From: an uncultured Oscillospiraceae bacterium
GTDB taxonomy: Bacteria > Bacillota > Clostridia > Oscillospirales > Acutalibacteraceae
DNA: 24,361 nt
Direction of reading: 5' to 3'
NCBI GenBank assembly: GCA_900539855.1
Contig: UQDO01000036.1
Location: forward strand, 1 to 24,361
Position 1 is the first letter of the stretch. Each line of letters opens with the position of its first letter. Below the pieces are notes generated by a model, which had not been told where the DNA came from, made no database searches, and saw nothing but the letters and a program-made list of their open reading frames with translations. The position numbers and the translations under genes were made by a program. Below, one piece after another: positions 7,059 to 14,428 of the stretch.

Positions 7059-7087
7059 ATGCTAACACATTTAATGTGAAAAAGCAA
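7059..7087 (-). promoter_or_regulatory. Promoter of the ferredoxin gene with internal palindrome
   Basis: On the minus strand: -35 TTGCTT (7082-7087), 17-base spacer, -10 TAGCAT (7059-7064). The spacer contains the perfect palindrome CACATT-A-AATGTG (7066-7078 on either strand), well placed for a repressor that blocks RNA polymerase. The -10 match is only 4 of 6. Confidence 0.5.
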
Positions 7088-7126
7088 GAGGAAAATAAAA
7101 GTTGCGAAACTCTTACCCGGCTAAGC

Positions 7127-7864
7127 TTAATTTTCGTCGGCAGGGGCGTCCCAGTTGTGCCAGACGTTCTGCACGTCATCATTCTCGTCAAGCATTTCCA
7201 GCAGCTTTTCCATCTTTGCCGCCTGTTCGGGATCGTCAATGGCGGTAAGCGTCGCCGGAACATATACCGGCTCAGCCGAAATAAAGTCGTAGCCTTTTTT
7301 CGACAGCTCCTCACTTACCGAGCCGACCGAATTTGCGTCGGTGGATATCTCAAACACCTCGCCGTCGAAATTAAGGTCGTCTGCGCCGGCTTCGAGCGCG
7401 TCCTCCATGACCTTGTCCTCATCAAGACCCTCGCCGTCTATGACGATAAGCCCCTTATGCTCAAACATAAACATGACCGAGCCGGACTGTCCGAGGTTTC
7501 CGCCGCACTTGTCAAAGAAATGGCGCATGTCGCCTGCGGTACGGTTGCGGTTATCGGTAAGCGTTTCAACAATAACGGCGACGCCTGCCGGACCGTAGCC
7601 CTCGTATATCAGCTGCTCATATTCCGCGCCACCCTGCTCACCGGCTGCTTTTTTGATTATGCGGTCGATATTGTCGTTGGGCACGTTGTTTGCCTTAGCC
7701 TTGGCGATAACATCGCGCAGCTTTCCGTTTACGTTGGGGTCGGGACCGCCTGCGCGGACGACCATGGCAAGCTCACGCCCTATTCTCGTGAAGATCTTGG
7801 CTCTTGCCTGATCGGTCTTTTCCTTTTTTCTTTTAATGGTACTCCATTTTGAATGACCTGACAT
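7127..7864 (-). CDS. yebC: YebC/PmpR/TACO1-family protein
   Basis: Members of this family were long annotated as transcription regulators and have more recently been linked to relief of ribosome stalling during translation. The start is placed at the ATG giving MSGHSKWSTIKRKKEKTD, the hallmark N-terminus, with CGGAG eight bases upstream; the in-frame ATG at 7888 would add an unconserved MRRNGVKY. The 245-residue product matches the usual 240-250 and shows the conserved FTRIGREL, GGPDPNVNGKLR, AKANNVPNDNIDRIIKKA, YEGYGPAGVA and GGNLGQSGSVMFMFEHKG blocks. The C-terminus is acidic (DENDDVQNVWHNWD). It has its own strong promoter at 7920-7948 and lies 97 bases beyond ruvX, so it may also receive read-through from that operon. 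Confidence 0.96.
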   Translation of the reverse strand: MSGHSKWSTIKRKKEKTDQARAKIFTRIGRELAMVVRAGGPDPNVNGKLRDVIAKAKANNVPNDNIDRIIKKAAGEQGGAEYEQLIYEGYGPAGVAVIVETLTDNRNRTAGDMRHFFDKCGGNLGQSGSVMFMFEHKGLIVIDGEGLDEDKVMEDALEAGADDLNFDGEVFEISTDANSVGSVSEELSKKGYDFISAEPVYVPATLTAIDDPEQAAKMEKLLEMLDENDDVQNVWHNWDAPADEN

Positions 7865-7919
7865 ATATTTTACTCCGTTCCGCCGCACAAAGGATACGGC
7901 AAAAAATACTCACCAAAAT

Positions 7920-7948
7920 ATTTTAGCACAAAGCCATACGGCTGACAA
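7920..7948 (-). promoter_or_regulatory. Extended -10 sigma-A promoter of yebC
   Basis: On the minus strand: -35 TTGTCA (7943-7948), 17-base spacer, -10 TAAAAT (7920-7925) preceded by TGC, an extended -10 element. It lies in the gap between ruvX and yebC. Confidence 0.75.
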
Positions 7949-7961
7949 GTGCTTTTTTCTT

Positions 7962-8375
7962 TTATCTGTTGCGGAACCTTAAAAAATCCTCCAGAATAAT
8001 CGTGGCAGCCACCGCATCGACCACCTGCTTGCGCTTTTTGCCCCTCGTATCGGTAAAATTCAGCGCCGTGTGGGCGCTGACCGTTGTGCAGCGCTCGTCC
8101 CACAACTCAACCGGCAGTCCCGTGGCTTTTTTCAGCGCCTCTGCCGCCTCGGTACATTCCTTTGCCTTGAAGCCCTCGCTGCCGTCCATGTTACGGGGCA
8201 GTCCCACAACTATCATTTCGGCGCCGAGCTCCTTTGCTTTTTGTGCCAGCCTTTCTATCAGCCGTTCGCGGTTATATTCTGTTATAACGCCTTTGGGAAA
8301 AGCGAAGCCCTCATCTTTGTCGCTCAGTGCGACTCCGGTCCTTGCCGTTCCCACATCGACCGACATTATTATCAT
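7962..8375 (-). CDS. ruvX: RuvX/YqgF family Holliday-junction resolvase-like nuclease
   Basis: A small RNase H-fold nuclease, described as a putative Holliday-junction resolvase and, in E. coli, as involved in 16S rRNA 5'-end processing. The 137 residues include the first catalytic strand SVDVGTARTGVALSD (Asp at about residue 7), VVGLPRNMDGSEG, the central DERCTTVSA and the C-terminal VDAVAATIILEDFL with the last catalytic Asp. The ATG at 8375 overlaps the upstream stop codon (ATGA), with AGGTGA six bases ahead. It is translationally coupled to the C39-like gene and part of the minus-strand operon that starts with the CPBP protease. Confidence 0.95.
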   Translation of the reverse strand: MIIMSVDVGTARTGVALSDKDEGFAFPKGVITEYNRERLIERLAQKAKELGAEMIVVGLPRNMDGSEGFKAKECTEAAEALKKATGLPVELWDERCTTVSAHTALNFTDTRGKKRKQVVDAVAATIILEDFLRFRNR

Positions 8376-8752
8376 CTGTCATCACCTGCACGTTTGATCT
8401 CCCAGTAATATTTCCTGTTCGCCACGGGGAAGTCGTCCGACTCTCCGTGCTCAGGATCGTAAAATCTTCCTTCAAAATAAAGCGACCAGTGCCAGCAGCG
8501 CGGCGTTTCGAGGCTCAGAATACAGACGTCGGGCAGCTCTGACCTGTCGTTTACCGGTATCCTCTGCCGGACGACCGTTATCCCCTCTTTTTCGAGCACC
8601 GAAAACATATCAGCAAGTGTCGTCTCGCGCTCCGTGCCGGCGGCGGCTATCATTTCGTCAACCGTTTTGCCGGTCAGCATCGCCAGCACTGCCTGTCCGC
8701 ACTGCAGCGGATCCGGCTCTCTTATATACATCGGTTTGTCTGCAAGCGGCAT
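8372..8752 (-). CDS. Small C39-like/papain-fold cysteine peptidase-like protein
   Basis: A 126-residue protein that matches the general pattern of C39-like cysteine peptidases: REPDPLQCGQAVLAML with the candidate nucleophile Cys18 after a conserved Gln, then CWHWSLYFEGRFYDPE with His88 and Asp99 forming the rest of a triad. The segment between (about 25-70) looks like the helix-turn region typical of the fold. There is no signal peptide, membrane segment or ABC domain, so it is a free-standing cytoplasmic protein and not a bacteriocin exporter. AGGGAGA lies five bases before the ATG. It starts 12 bases after tadA and overlaps ruvX by four bases. The triad suggests an active enzyme, but the substrate is unknown and it could be a non-catalytic family member. 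Confidence 0.7.
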   Translation of the reverse strand: MPLADKPMYIREPDPLQCGQAVLAMLTGKTVDEMIAAAGTERETTLADMFSVLEKEGITVVRQRIPVNDRSELPDVCILSLETPRCWHWSLYFEGRFYDPEHGESDDFPVANRKYYWEIKRAGDDR

Positions 8753-8764
8753 GTTTTTCTCCCT

Positions 8765-9202
8765 TTATTCGCGTATGTTTTTGAAAAAGCCGGTCAGCAG
8801 CGCTTTGCAGCGGTCTTCTTCAATGCCTGCCCACACCTCGGTGCCGGGTCGGAACAGGGAGACCGTGTCGGTCACCGAATCAACGGCTCCGGCTGCCGGA
8901 TCGAACGCGCCGAACACAACCTTGCTTATTCTTGAATTTACTATGGCTCCGGCGCACATCGGGCACGGTTCAAGGGTGACGTAAAGCTCGCAGCCGTCAA
9001 GCCGCCATGTGCCGAGCGCCCTGCACGCTTTGTCTATTGCCTCTATCTCGGCATGTCCCAGAGCGTTTTTCGTCCTTTCGCGCCGGTTTTCCCCCACAGC
9101 TATTACCTTGCCGTCCTTTACTATCACCGCGCCGACCGGCACCTCACCTGCGGCACCGGCTTTCTGCGCCAGAAGGATCGCCTGCTCCATATATTTTGTC
9201 AT
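8765..9202 (-). CDS. tadA: tRNA-specific adenosine deaminase
   Basis: TadA converts adenosine 34 to inosine in the anticodon of tRNA-Arg(ACG), allowing it to read several arginine codons. The 145-residue protein has the deaminase zinc site: His50 in GHAEIEAI with catalytic Glu52, and Cys80 and Cys83 in LEPCPMCAGAIV. The N-terminal VPVGAVIVKDGKVIA is also typical. I place the start at the ATG at 9202 (MTKYMEQAILLAQKAG), which overlaps the CPBP stop as ATGA. A longer frame to 9274 would run through the upstream gene and has no family match. It is translationally coupled to the protease gene. Confidence 0.96.
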   Translation of the reverse strand: MTKYMEQAILLAQKAGAAGEVPVGAVIVKDGKVIAVGENRRERTKNALGHAEIEAIDKACRALGTWRLDGCELYVTLEPCPMCAGAIVNSRISKVVFGAFDPAAGAVDSVTDTVSLFRPGTEVWAGIEEDRCKALLTGFFKNIRE

Positions 9203-10527
9203 GACGACATCCCGGCAAATCTCTGGGTGATAAACACCTTCAAAGCGCAGATCACATAAAACACTATAATCCATGCGGACGAGCAGAAGTATTTGACCTT
9301 CATTTCCGAGTCCTCGGTTCGTTCCTTAGACAGACGCAGCGCGTCGCGGTCAATCTTCAAAAGCATGATCAGTCCGCATGCGCCTATAAGCAGCAGCACT
9401 ACAAGATAAAGAATTGATATAATACCGTTTACCGTGAGCGACGCTCCTGCCAGAGCATAAGACAGCACAACAGACATGGCGTTGTTTATGCCGTGAATCA
9501 CCACGCCGGGTATCATCGAGCCGGTGTAAACGGCGGCATATCCGAGAACAAGACCAACGCCGAAGGCAAACGGTATCTGCACCAGATTTCCGTGGAGCAG
9601 TGCGAAAAGCATTGCCGACAAAAATATCGAGGCACCGTCGCTCATGTACTTCCTCATCGTCCCGAGGATGACGCCTCTGAAGGCAAATTCCTCAACCAGC
9701 GCCGGCAGCACACCAATGCAAAACAGCGTTATAATAAATGAAACAACACCTTCACCCTGACCGATATCGTTTGAAACGACATCGCTTCCGGTAACGCTTT
9801 TAAATAACGCACTGAAGGTTGACGACGCTATGTTGCTGAGTGCACACACACCGAGACCGAGCATGACTACCGCAGTCGACTTTCCGAGCGACGCTTTTTT
9901 AAGCGGCACGGTATCGCTCCATTTATATCCGGTCATAGCCGGGGTTATAAGAAAAGGCACAGTGAAAAGTATTGTTGACAAAACCGCGTTTAAAATACAT
10001 GTAAAATCGGGATCGTTAAGAAGCACCTTCGTGTTATGTCCGGTGATGGTCGATATTGCCTCTAATATCTGACCGACAAAATAGCCGAGAATAAGAACGC
10101 CCAGAAAGAACAGGCAAAGCGGCAGCCCGATGCTGTTGCCGAGCCTGCGGTATGCTTTTTTCAGCCTGCTCTTTTTTTCGTCGCTGTAATTACCGTTGAC
10201 ATACATCTGTCCGTTTATAAAGACATATTTCTGTCCGCTGCCGTCCGGCTGCTGATAAGCGCCGCCCGGCGCACCGCTCTGGGCACCGTACTGATTATTC
10301 GGATCATAATATCCGCCGGTGCCGTACTGACCGGCGTTATAAGGGGCATTGTTTTGATTACCGTTGTTTTGATATCCGCCGTAAAGTCCCCCGTCAAATC
10401 CGTTATAATACGGATTTGTATATGGATTTTGGGGCTGCATAGCGGACTGTTTGCTGCCGCTGTCGGCACCGCCCTGCCCGTTGTACGGACCGCGGTTCTC
10501 CGGCTGGCTGCTGTTATTGTTTTCCAT
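9199..10527 (-). CDS. CPBP family intramembrane metalloprotease
   Basis: A membrane protease of the CPBP/Abi family (relatives of Rce1), with roles ranging from prenyl-protein processing to bacteriocin self-immunity. The 442 residues begin with about 120 residues rich in Gly, Asn, Gln and Tyr (repeats around NNGNQN, YGTGGYYDPN) that look disordered and cytoplasmic, then about eight membrane segments. The catalytic motifs are present: EEFAFR with Glu279, Glu280 and Arg284; His312 in FALLHGN; and His345 with Asn349 in HGINN. The start at 10527 has GAGGTG just upstream; the TTG five codons earlier would contain that site. Its stop overlaps tadA. It heads the operon from the promoter at 10635-10663. 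The substrate is unknown. Confidence 0.9.
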   Translation of the reverse strand: MENNNSSQPENRGPYNGQGGADSGSKQSAMQPQNPYTNPYYNGFDGGLYGGYQNNGNQNNAPYNAGQYGTGGYYDPNNQYGAQSGAPGGAYQQPDGSGQKYVFINGQMYVNGNYSDEKKSRLKKAYRRLGNSIGLPLCLFFLGVLILGYFVGQILEAISTITGHNTKVLLNDPDFTCILNAVLSTILFTVPFLITPAMTGYKWSDTVPLKKASLGKSTAVVMLGLGVCALSNIASSTFSALFKSVTGSDVVSNDIGQGEGVVSFIITLFCIGVLPALVEEFAFRGVILGTMRKYMSDGASIFLSAMLFALLHGNLVQIPFAFGVGLVLGYAAVYTGSMIPGVVIHGINNAMSVVLSYALAGASLTVNGIISILYLVVLLLIGACGLIMLLKIDRDALRLSKERTEDSEMKVKYFCSSAWIIVFYVICALKVFITQRFAGMSS

Positions 10528-10634
10528 AAAAACACCTCGCAAGGATCATATTTCGTTCGTTACCGCATCAAATCGGCATTAATTTGTGCACTTTGCTATA
10601 TTTAAAGCCCAATATCGAAACAAAGTACAAAAAG

Positions 10635-10663
10635 ATTATAAAATCTGCATAAATTTAGGGCAA
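10635..10663 (-). promoter_or_regulatory. Sigma-A promoter of the CPBP-tadA-C39-ruvX operon
   Basis: On the minus strand: -35 TTGCCC (10658-10663), 17-base spacer, -10 TATAAT (10635-10640). The -10 is perfect. The leader to the ATG at 10527 is about 100 bases. Confidence 0.65.
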
Positions 10664-10683
10664 TAATTTTTTATAGAAGCCTA

Positions 10684-10712
10684 TTGCAATATTACCGCCT
10701 TAGTATTATTAT
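10684..10712 (+). promoter_or_regulatory. Sigma-A promoter of glgP
   Basis: -35 TTGCAA (10684-10689), 17-base spacer, -10 TATTAT (10707-10712). An overlapping TATAAT at 10710-10715 would have a 20-base spacer and is less likely. The leader is about 70 bases. Confidence 0.6.
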
Positions 10713-10788
10713 AATAATGTATAGCAGTGCAAATATCAATGTATTTTTCGTAAACTTTTGATTTCCATGTTTTGAAAGGAGTGCTTTT

Positions 10789-13191
10789 ATGTACACAGTC
10801 AAAGAAATTCACGAGCTTATCGGCGAAAAGCTGAAGCACAACTTCGGCGTCTCGCCCGATCAGGCGTCGGATGAGCTTTTTTACAAAGCCACCGTGCTCG
10901 CCGTACTCGATATAATGACAAAGCGCCGCGCCGCATTCAAGGACGAGGTGTCAAAAGAGGAAAGCAAGATGGTGTACTACCTCTCGATGGAATTCCTCAT
11001 GGGACGTTCGCTTAAAAACAATCTTTACAACCTCGGCGCAGACAAGGTGTTCGGCAAGGCACTTTCCGAATACGGCGTAAAGCTTGAGAATCTTTACGAG
11101 CTTGAGCCTGATGCAGGACTCGGCAACGGCGGACTGGGCAGGCTTGCCGCCTGCTTCCTTGACGGTCTTACCACCGGCGGATATCCGGCCATGGGCTACT
11201 GCATAAAGTATGAATTCGGTATCTTCCGTCAGAAATTTGTTGACGGCTGGCAGACCGAAATGCCCGATTTCTGGCTTCCCGGCGGCAGCGTTTGGCTTGT
11301 AAAGCGTGAGGCCTCGGCGGTCGATGTAAACTTCGGCGGCAGAGTTGAGGAATCGTGGGACGGTCAGCATCACAATGTCCAGCTTAAAGATTTCACGTCG
11401 GTACGCGCCATGCCGTATGACCTCATGGTGGCAGGAGCGGACGGAAAAAGCGTCAACGTGCTGCGCCTCTGGAGCTCGGAGACCCCGGCTATAGATATGG
11501 CAGCCTTCAATCAGGGCGACTATGTGCGCGCACTCGAAAGGCAGGCAATGGCTGAGGTCATCAGCAAGGTTTTGTACCCGGAGGACAATCACCCGGAGGG
11601 GAAATCGCTCCGCCTGCGTCAGCAGTATTTCCTTGTTTCGGCGTCCGTACAGGATATTTTGCAGCGTCATCTCCGCAAGTACGGAACGCTTGACAACCTG
11701 CCCGAAAAGGCGGCGATACACATAAACGACACCCATCCGGCGCTTGTCATACCGGAGCTTATGCGTTACCTGCTCGACGAATGCGGTTATTCGTGGGAGA
11801 CCGCCTGGGACATCGTGGTCCGCACAACGGCATACACCAACCACACCGTCATGCGCGAGGCGCTTGAGTGCTGGCAGATCGATATGTTCAAAAACCTTCT
11901 GCCGCGTATTTTCCAGATAGTGACCGAAATAGACAACCGCTTCAGGGCAAGCATGTGGGAAAAGACCCACGACAGCGGATATGTCGCAAGAACCGCTATA
12001 ATCGAGGGCGGCGTGGTCAAGATGGCTAACCTCTGCGTTGCGTCCTGCCACAGTGTAAACGGCGTGTCAAAGCTGCACAGCGAAATATTGAAGGACACCC
12101 TTTTCAACGATTACTACAGGGTAACACCCGAAAAATTCACCAACGTCACCAACGGTATTGCATTCCGTCGCTGGCTCTGCCAGTCCAATCCGGAGCTTAC
12201 CGCCCTTATTTCCGAGCACATCGGCACCGATTTTATACTGCACAACGAAAAGCTCAAGGAATTTATTAAATATGCCGACGACAAAACGGTGCTGGAATCG
12301 CTCGAAAAGATCAAGCGTGACAACAAGGTCACCTTCGGCAACTATGTGAAGGAGCAGTACGGTGTGTCGCTTGATCCCGATTCGCTGTTTGACATGCAGG
12401 TAAAGCGCCTGCATGAGTACAAGCGGCAGCACCTCAACGCGCTGCACATAATATCTGATTACCTCTATTTAAAGGACAATCCCAACGCCGAATTTACGCC
12501 CAAGACCTATATTTTCGGCGCCAAGGCGGCGCCGGGCTACTACCTCGCCAAGCAGATCATTCAGATGATACAGGCTTTGGGCAAGGTTATCGACAGCGAT
12601 CCGGCGGTAAAGGGTAAAATAAAGATACTGTTTGTTGAGGACTACCGCGTATCGCTTGCCGAGCTTATGATCCCATCAGCCGATGTTTCGGAGCAGATTT
12701 CGCTTGCCTCGACCGAGGCCAGCGGCACCGGAAACATGAAGCTGATGCTTAACGGAGCCATAACGCTTGGCACAGAGGACGGCGCAAACGTCGAGATACA
12801 CGAGGCGGTGGGCGACGACAATATAATCATATTCGGCATGAAAACGCCCGAGGTGCTGTCTCTGCGCGGTCAGTACGATCCGCACAGGTACTATGACAAC
12901 AATCCGAAGCTGCGCCGCGCGGTCGATTTTATTGCGGCAGGAATAGGCGGAGTGCAGTTCCCCGATCTTGTGCGTTCGCTAAAAAACACCGACTATTACA
13001 TGTCGTTTGCCGATTTTGAGGATTACTGCGACGCGCAGAACAAGGCGTCCGCACTTTATGCCGACCGTGCAAAGTGGAACCGCATGTCGCTTGTGAACAT
13101 TGCCAACGCCGGCATCTTCTCAGCCGACCGTTCCATTTACGACTATGCAAAGAAAATCTGGCACGCAGAGCCGGTAAAGTGGTCAAAGTAA
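10789..13191 (+). CDS. glgP: Glycogen/maltodextrin (alpha-glucan) phosphorylase
   Basis: GlgP cuts the terminal alpha-1,4 glucose from glycogen or maltodextrin with inorganic phosphate, giving glucose-1-phosphate (GT35 family, pyridoxal phosphate cofactor, cytoplasmic). The 800 residues are full length. N-terminal landmarks are YLSMEFLMGRSLKNNLYNLG and LGNGGLGRLAACFLD; the middle has HINDTHPALVIPELMR; the C-terminal half has VKRLHEYKRQ, FGAKAAPGYYLAK and the cofactor motif EASGTGNMKLMLNGA, with the Schiff-base lysine at 651, followed by GTEDGANVEIHE. AAAGGAG lies eight bases before the ATG. The gene stands alone between a sigma-A promoter and a strong terminator. The GH13 hydrolase 1.2 kb downstream and the PiT transporter between them fit glucan breakdown. 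Confidence 0.97.
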   Translation: MYTVKEIHELIGEKLKHNFGVSPDQASDELFYKATVLAVLDIMTKRRAAFKDEVSKEESKMVYYLSMEFLMGRSLKNNLYNLGADKVFGKALSEYGVKLENLYELEPDAGLGNGGLGRLAACFLDGLTTGGYPAMGYCIKYEFGIFRQKFVDGWQTEMPDFWLPGGSVWLVKREASAVDVNFGGRVEESWDGQHHNVQLKDFTSVRAMPYDLMVAGADGKSVNVLRLWSSETPAIDMAAFNQGDYVRALERQAMAEVISKVLYPEDNHPEGKSLRLRQQYFLVSASVQDILQRHLRKYGTLDNLPEKAAIHINDTHPALVIPELMRYLLDECGYSWETAWDIVVRTTAYTNHTVMREALECWQIDMFKNLLPRIFQIVTEIDNRFRASMWEKTHDSGYVARTAIIEGGVVKMANLCVASCHSVNGVSKLHSEILKDTLFNDYYRVTPEKFTNVTNGIAFRRWLCQSNPELTALISEHIGTDFILHNEKLKEFIKYADDKTVLESLEKIKRDNKVTFGNYVKEQYGVSLDPDSLFDMQVKRLHEYKRQHLNALHIISDYLYLKDNPNAEFTPKTYIFGAKAAPGYYLAKQIIQMIQALGKVIDSDPAVKGKIKILFVEDYRVSLAELMIPSADVSEQISLASTEASGTGNMKLMLNGAITLGTEDGANVEIHEAVGDDNIIIFGMKTPEVLSLRGQYDPHRYYDNNPKLRRAVDFIAAGIGGVQFPDLVRSLKNTDYYMSFADFEDYCDAQNKASALYADRAKWNRMSLVNIANAGIFSADRSIYDYAKKIWHAEPVKWSK

Positions 13192-13210
13192 GCAGGACAA
13201 CTAAAACATT

Positions 13211-13281
13211 CAGGCTGATCTTAGTCAGCCTGCAACGGCGGCTCGCATCATGAGGGTGCGAGCCGCCGTTTGCGGTTTTTT
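13211..13281 (+). terminator. Terminator of glgP, preceded by a second hairpin
   Basis: A perfect 14-bp stem (AACGGCGGCTCGCA, 13234-13247, with TGCGAGCCGCCGTT, 13257-13270) is followed by a T tract at 13275-13281. Just before it lies a perfect 8-bp hairpin, CAGGCTGA / TCAGCCTG (13211-13232). Confidence 0.9.
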
Positions 13282-13309
13282 GGCTGACGCCGCAGGCACG
13301 GACTTTGTA

Positions 13310-14356
13310 CTATAGCTCAAACCCTATTTTGCCGGCAAGCAAAAAGCCCAGCGCGGCGCACGCCGGAAAGGTGAGCAGCCACACGGCGGCGGTCCTAAAA
13401 TAAAGGGACAGACATCTGCCGCTCCCACGGCGTTTTGAAAGGTCGGCTCCCATAAGCGAGGACACCTTGGCGTGTGTCGTGCTGACCGGTATTCCGGCAG
13501 CTGACAGCAATATCAGCACCGACGATGCCGTGATGTCGGCGGCGATACAGGCAGCAGGCTCCGCCGGCGTATATGCACCCATTGATTTTACTATTTTTTT
13601 GCCGCCGAGCAGCATGCCTGACGAAATAAGCAGTGCAGACAAAATCGCCGTCCAGAGCGGCACGGTTACGGTCTTTTCGGGCGCTCGCATACAAAGGGCT
13701 GCCGCCACCGTGAATACTCCGGCAAATTTCTGACCGTCCTGCGCCCCGTGGGCAAAGCAGGTCAGCGCTGCGCCGGTCACCTGTAACTTTTTAAGCCGGA
13801 AGCCGGAAACTCGTTTTTTGGCGATAAGCCTTTCAATACCGCCTGCGACGCCTGCCGAAGCAAGAGCCGTCGGGACGGTCGAAAAAAACACACCGCAGGC
13901 TACCGTTGCCCACAAAGCACCGTCAAAGGCGTCCGGACTGCCTATCCTTGCCGCAGCGCCGGCAAGCGCCGCCATCAGCGCGTGACCCTCGCTTGTGGGC
14001 AGCCCGAAATAAAGGGCAAAAAGCGACCATATGACCACCGCCGCCATAGCAGCGGCAAAGGCTCGCCCGGAGCCGCTGCCGCCCGGCGACAGACCGGATA
14101 TTTCGTATATGCTGACAGCAACCTTGTTCCCTGCCGCCATCATTGCCGCGGCACCTGCAAAATTGCACACAGCCGCCATCATGACCGCCTTTTTAAACCC
14201 TACGGCGCCCGAATTGACCGCCGGTGCGATAGCCACCGGAGCATCGGTCCAGCCGTTGACCAGCATCATCGCGGCGGCAGCAAATGACGAAATAAGAAGC
14301 GGAGGCTGCTCTGCCAGCGCTTTTAAAAATGATGTAAACGGCGGTATAACGCTCAC
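13310..14356 (-). CDS. pit: PiT-family inorganic phosphate transporter
   Basis: A low-affinity, cation-coupled phosphate permease of the inner membrane. The 348-residue product has about ten hydrophobic segments arranged in two inverted halves. The two PiT signatures are visible: NGWTDAPVAIAPAVNSG at 34-50 and CFAHGAQDGQKFAGVF at 200-215. The paired GLPTSEGHALMAALAGA (118-134) and GIPVSTTHAKVSSLMG near the C-terminus are the other family repeat. The start is a GTG at 14356 directly preceded by AAGAGG, which is too close for a normal ribosome site, so the true start may differ; the next ATG (residue 30) would cut the first membrane helix. The gene is convergent to glgP and divergent from the GH13 gene. 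The role in supplying phosphate for glucan phosphorolysis is inference. Confidence 0.88.
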   Translation of the reverse strand: MSVIPPFTSFLKALAEQPPLLISSFAAAAMMLVNGWTDAPVAIAPAVNSGAVGFKKAVMMAAVCNFAGAAAMMAAGNKVAVSIYEISGLSPGGSGSGRAFAAAMAAVVIWSLFALYFGLPTSEGHALMAALAGAAARIGSPDAFDGALWATVACGVFFSTVPTALASAGVAGGIERLIAKKRVSGFRLKKLQVTGAALTCFAHGAQDGQKFAGVFTVAAALCMRAPEKTVTVPLWTAILSALLISSGMLLGGKKIVKSMGAYTPAEPAACIAADITASSVLILLSAAGIPVSTTHAKVSSLMGADLSKRRGSGRCLSLYFRTAAVWLLTFPACAALGFLLAGKIGFEL

Positions 14357-14360
14357 CCTC

Positions 14361-14389
14361 TTGAAACGGAAATAAAAATATAGTAATAT
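14361..14389 (+). promoter_or_regulatory. Promoter of the GH13 gene
   Basis: -35 TTGAAA (14361-14366), 17-base spacer, -10 TAATAT (14384-14389), about 40 bases ahead of the start codon. The surrounding AT-rich sequence makes chance matches likely. Confidence 0.45.
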
Positions 14390-14428
14390 AAGTTATATAT
14401 TTGATTTTATTATTATCGGAGCATTAAT

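Noticed and set aside
7076..7852. 258-codon plus-strand frame over yebC
   Set aside because: It is antisense to a full-length conserved gene, with no promoter or ribosome site.
10528..10788. Riboswitch ahead of glgP
   Set aside because: No conserved aptamer core or terminator-antiterminator pair is visible. The region is explained by two divergent promoters.
10951..12051. 366-codon antisense frame inside glgP
   Set aside because: It is a shadow of the highly biased codon use of glgP. The sense strand is an unmistakable full-length phosphorylase.
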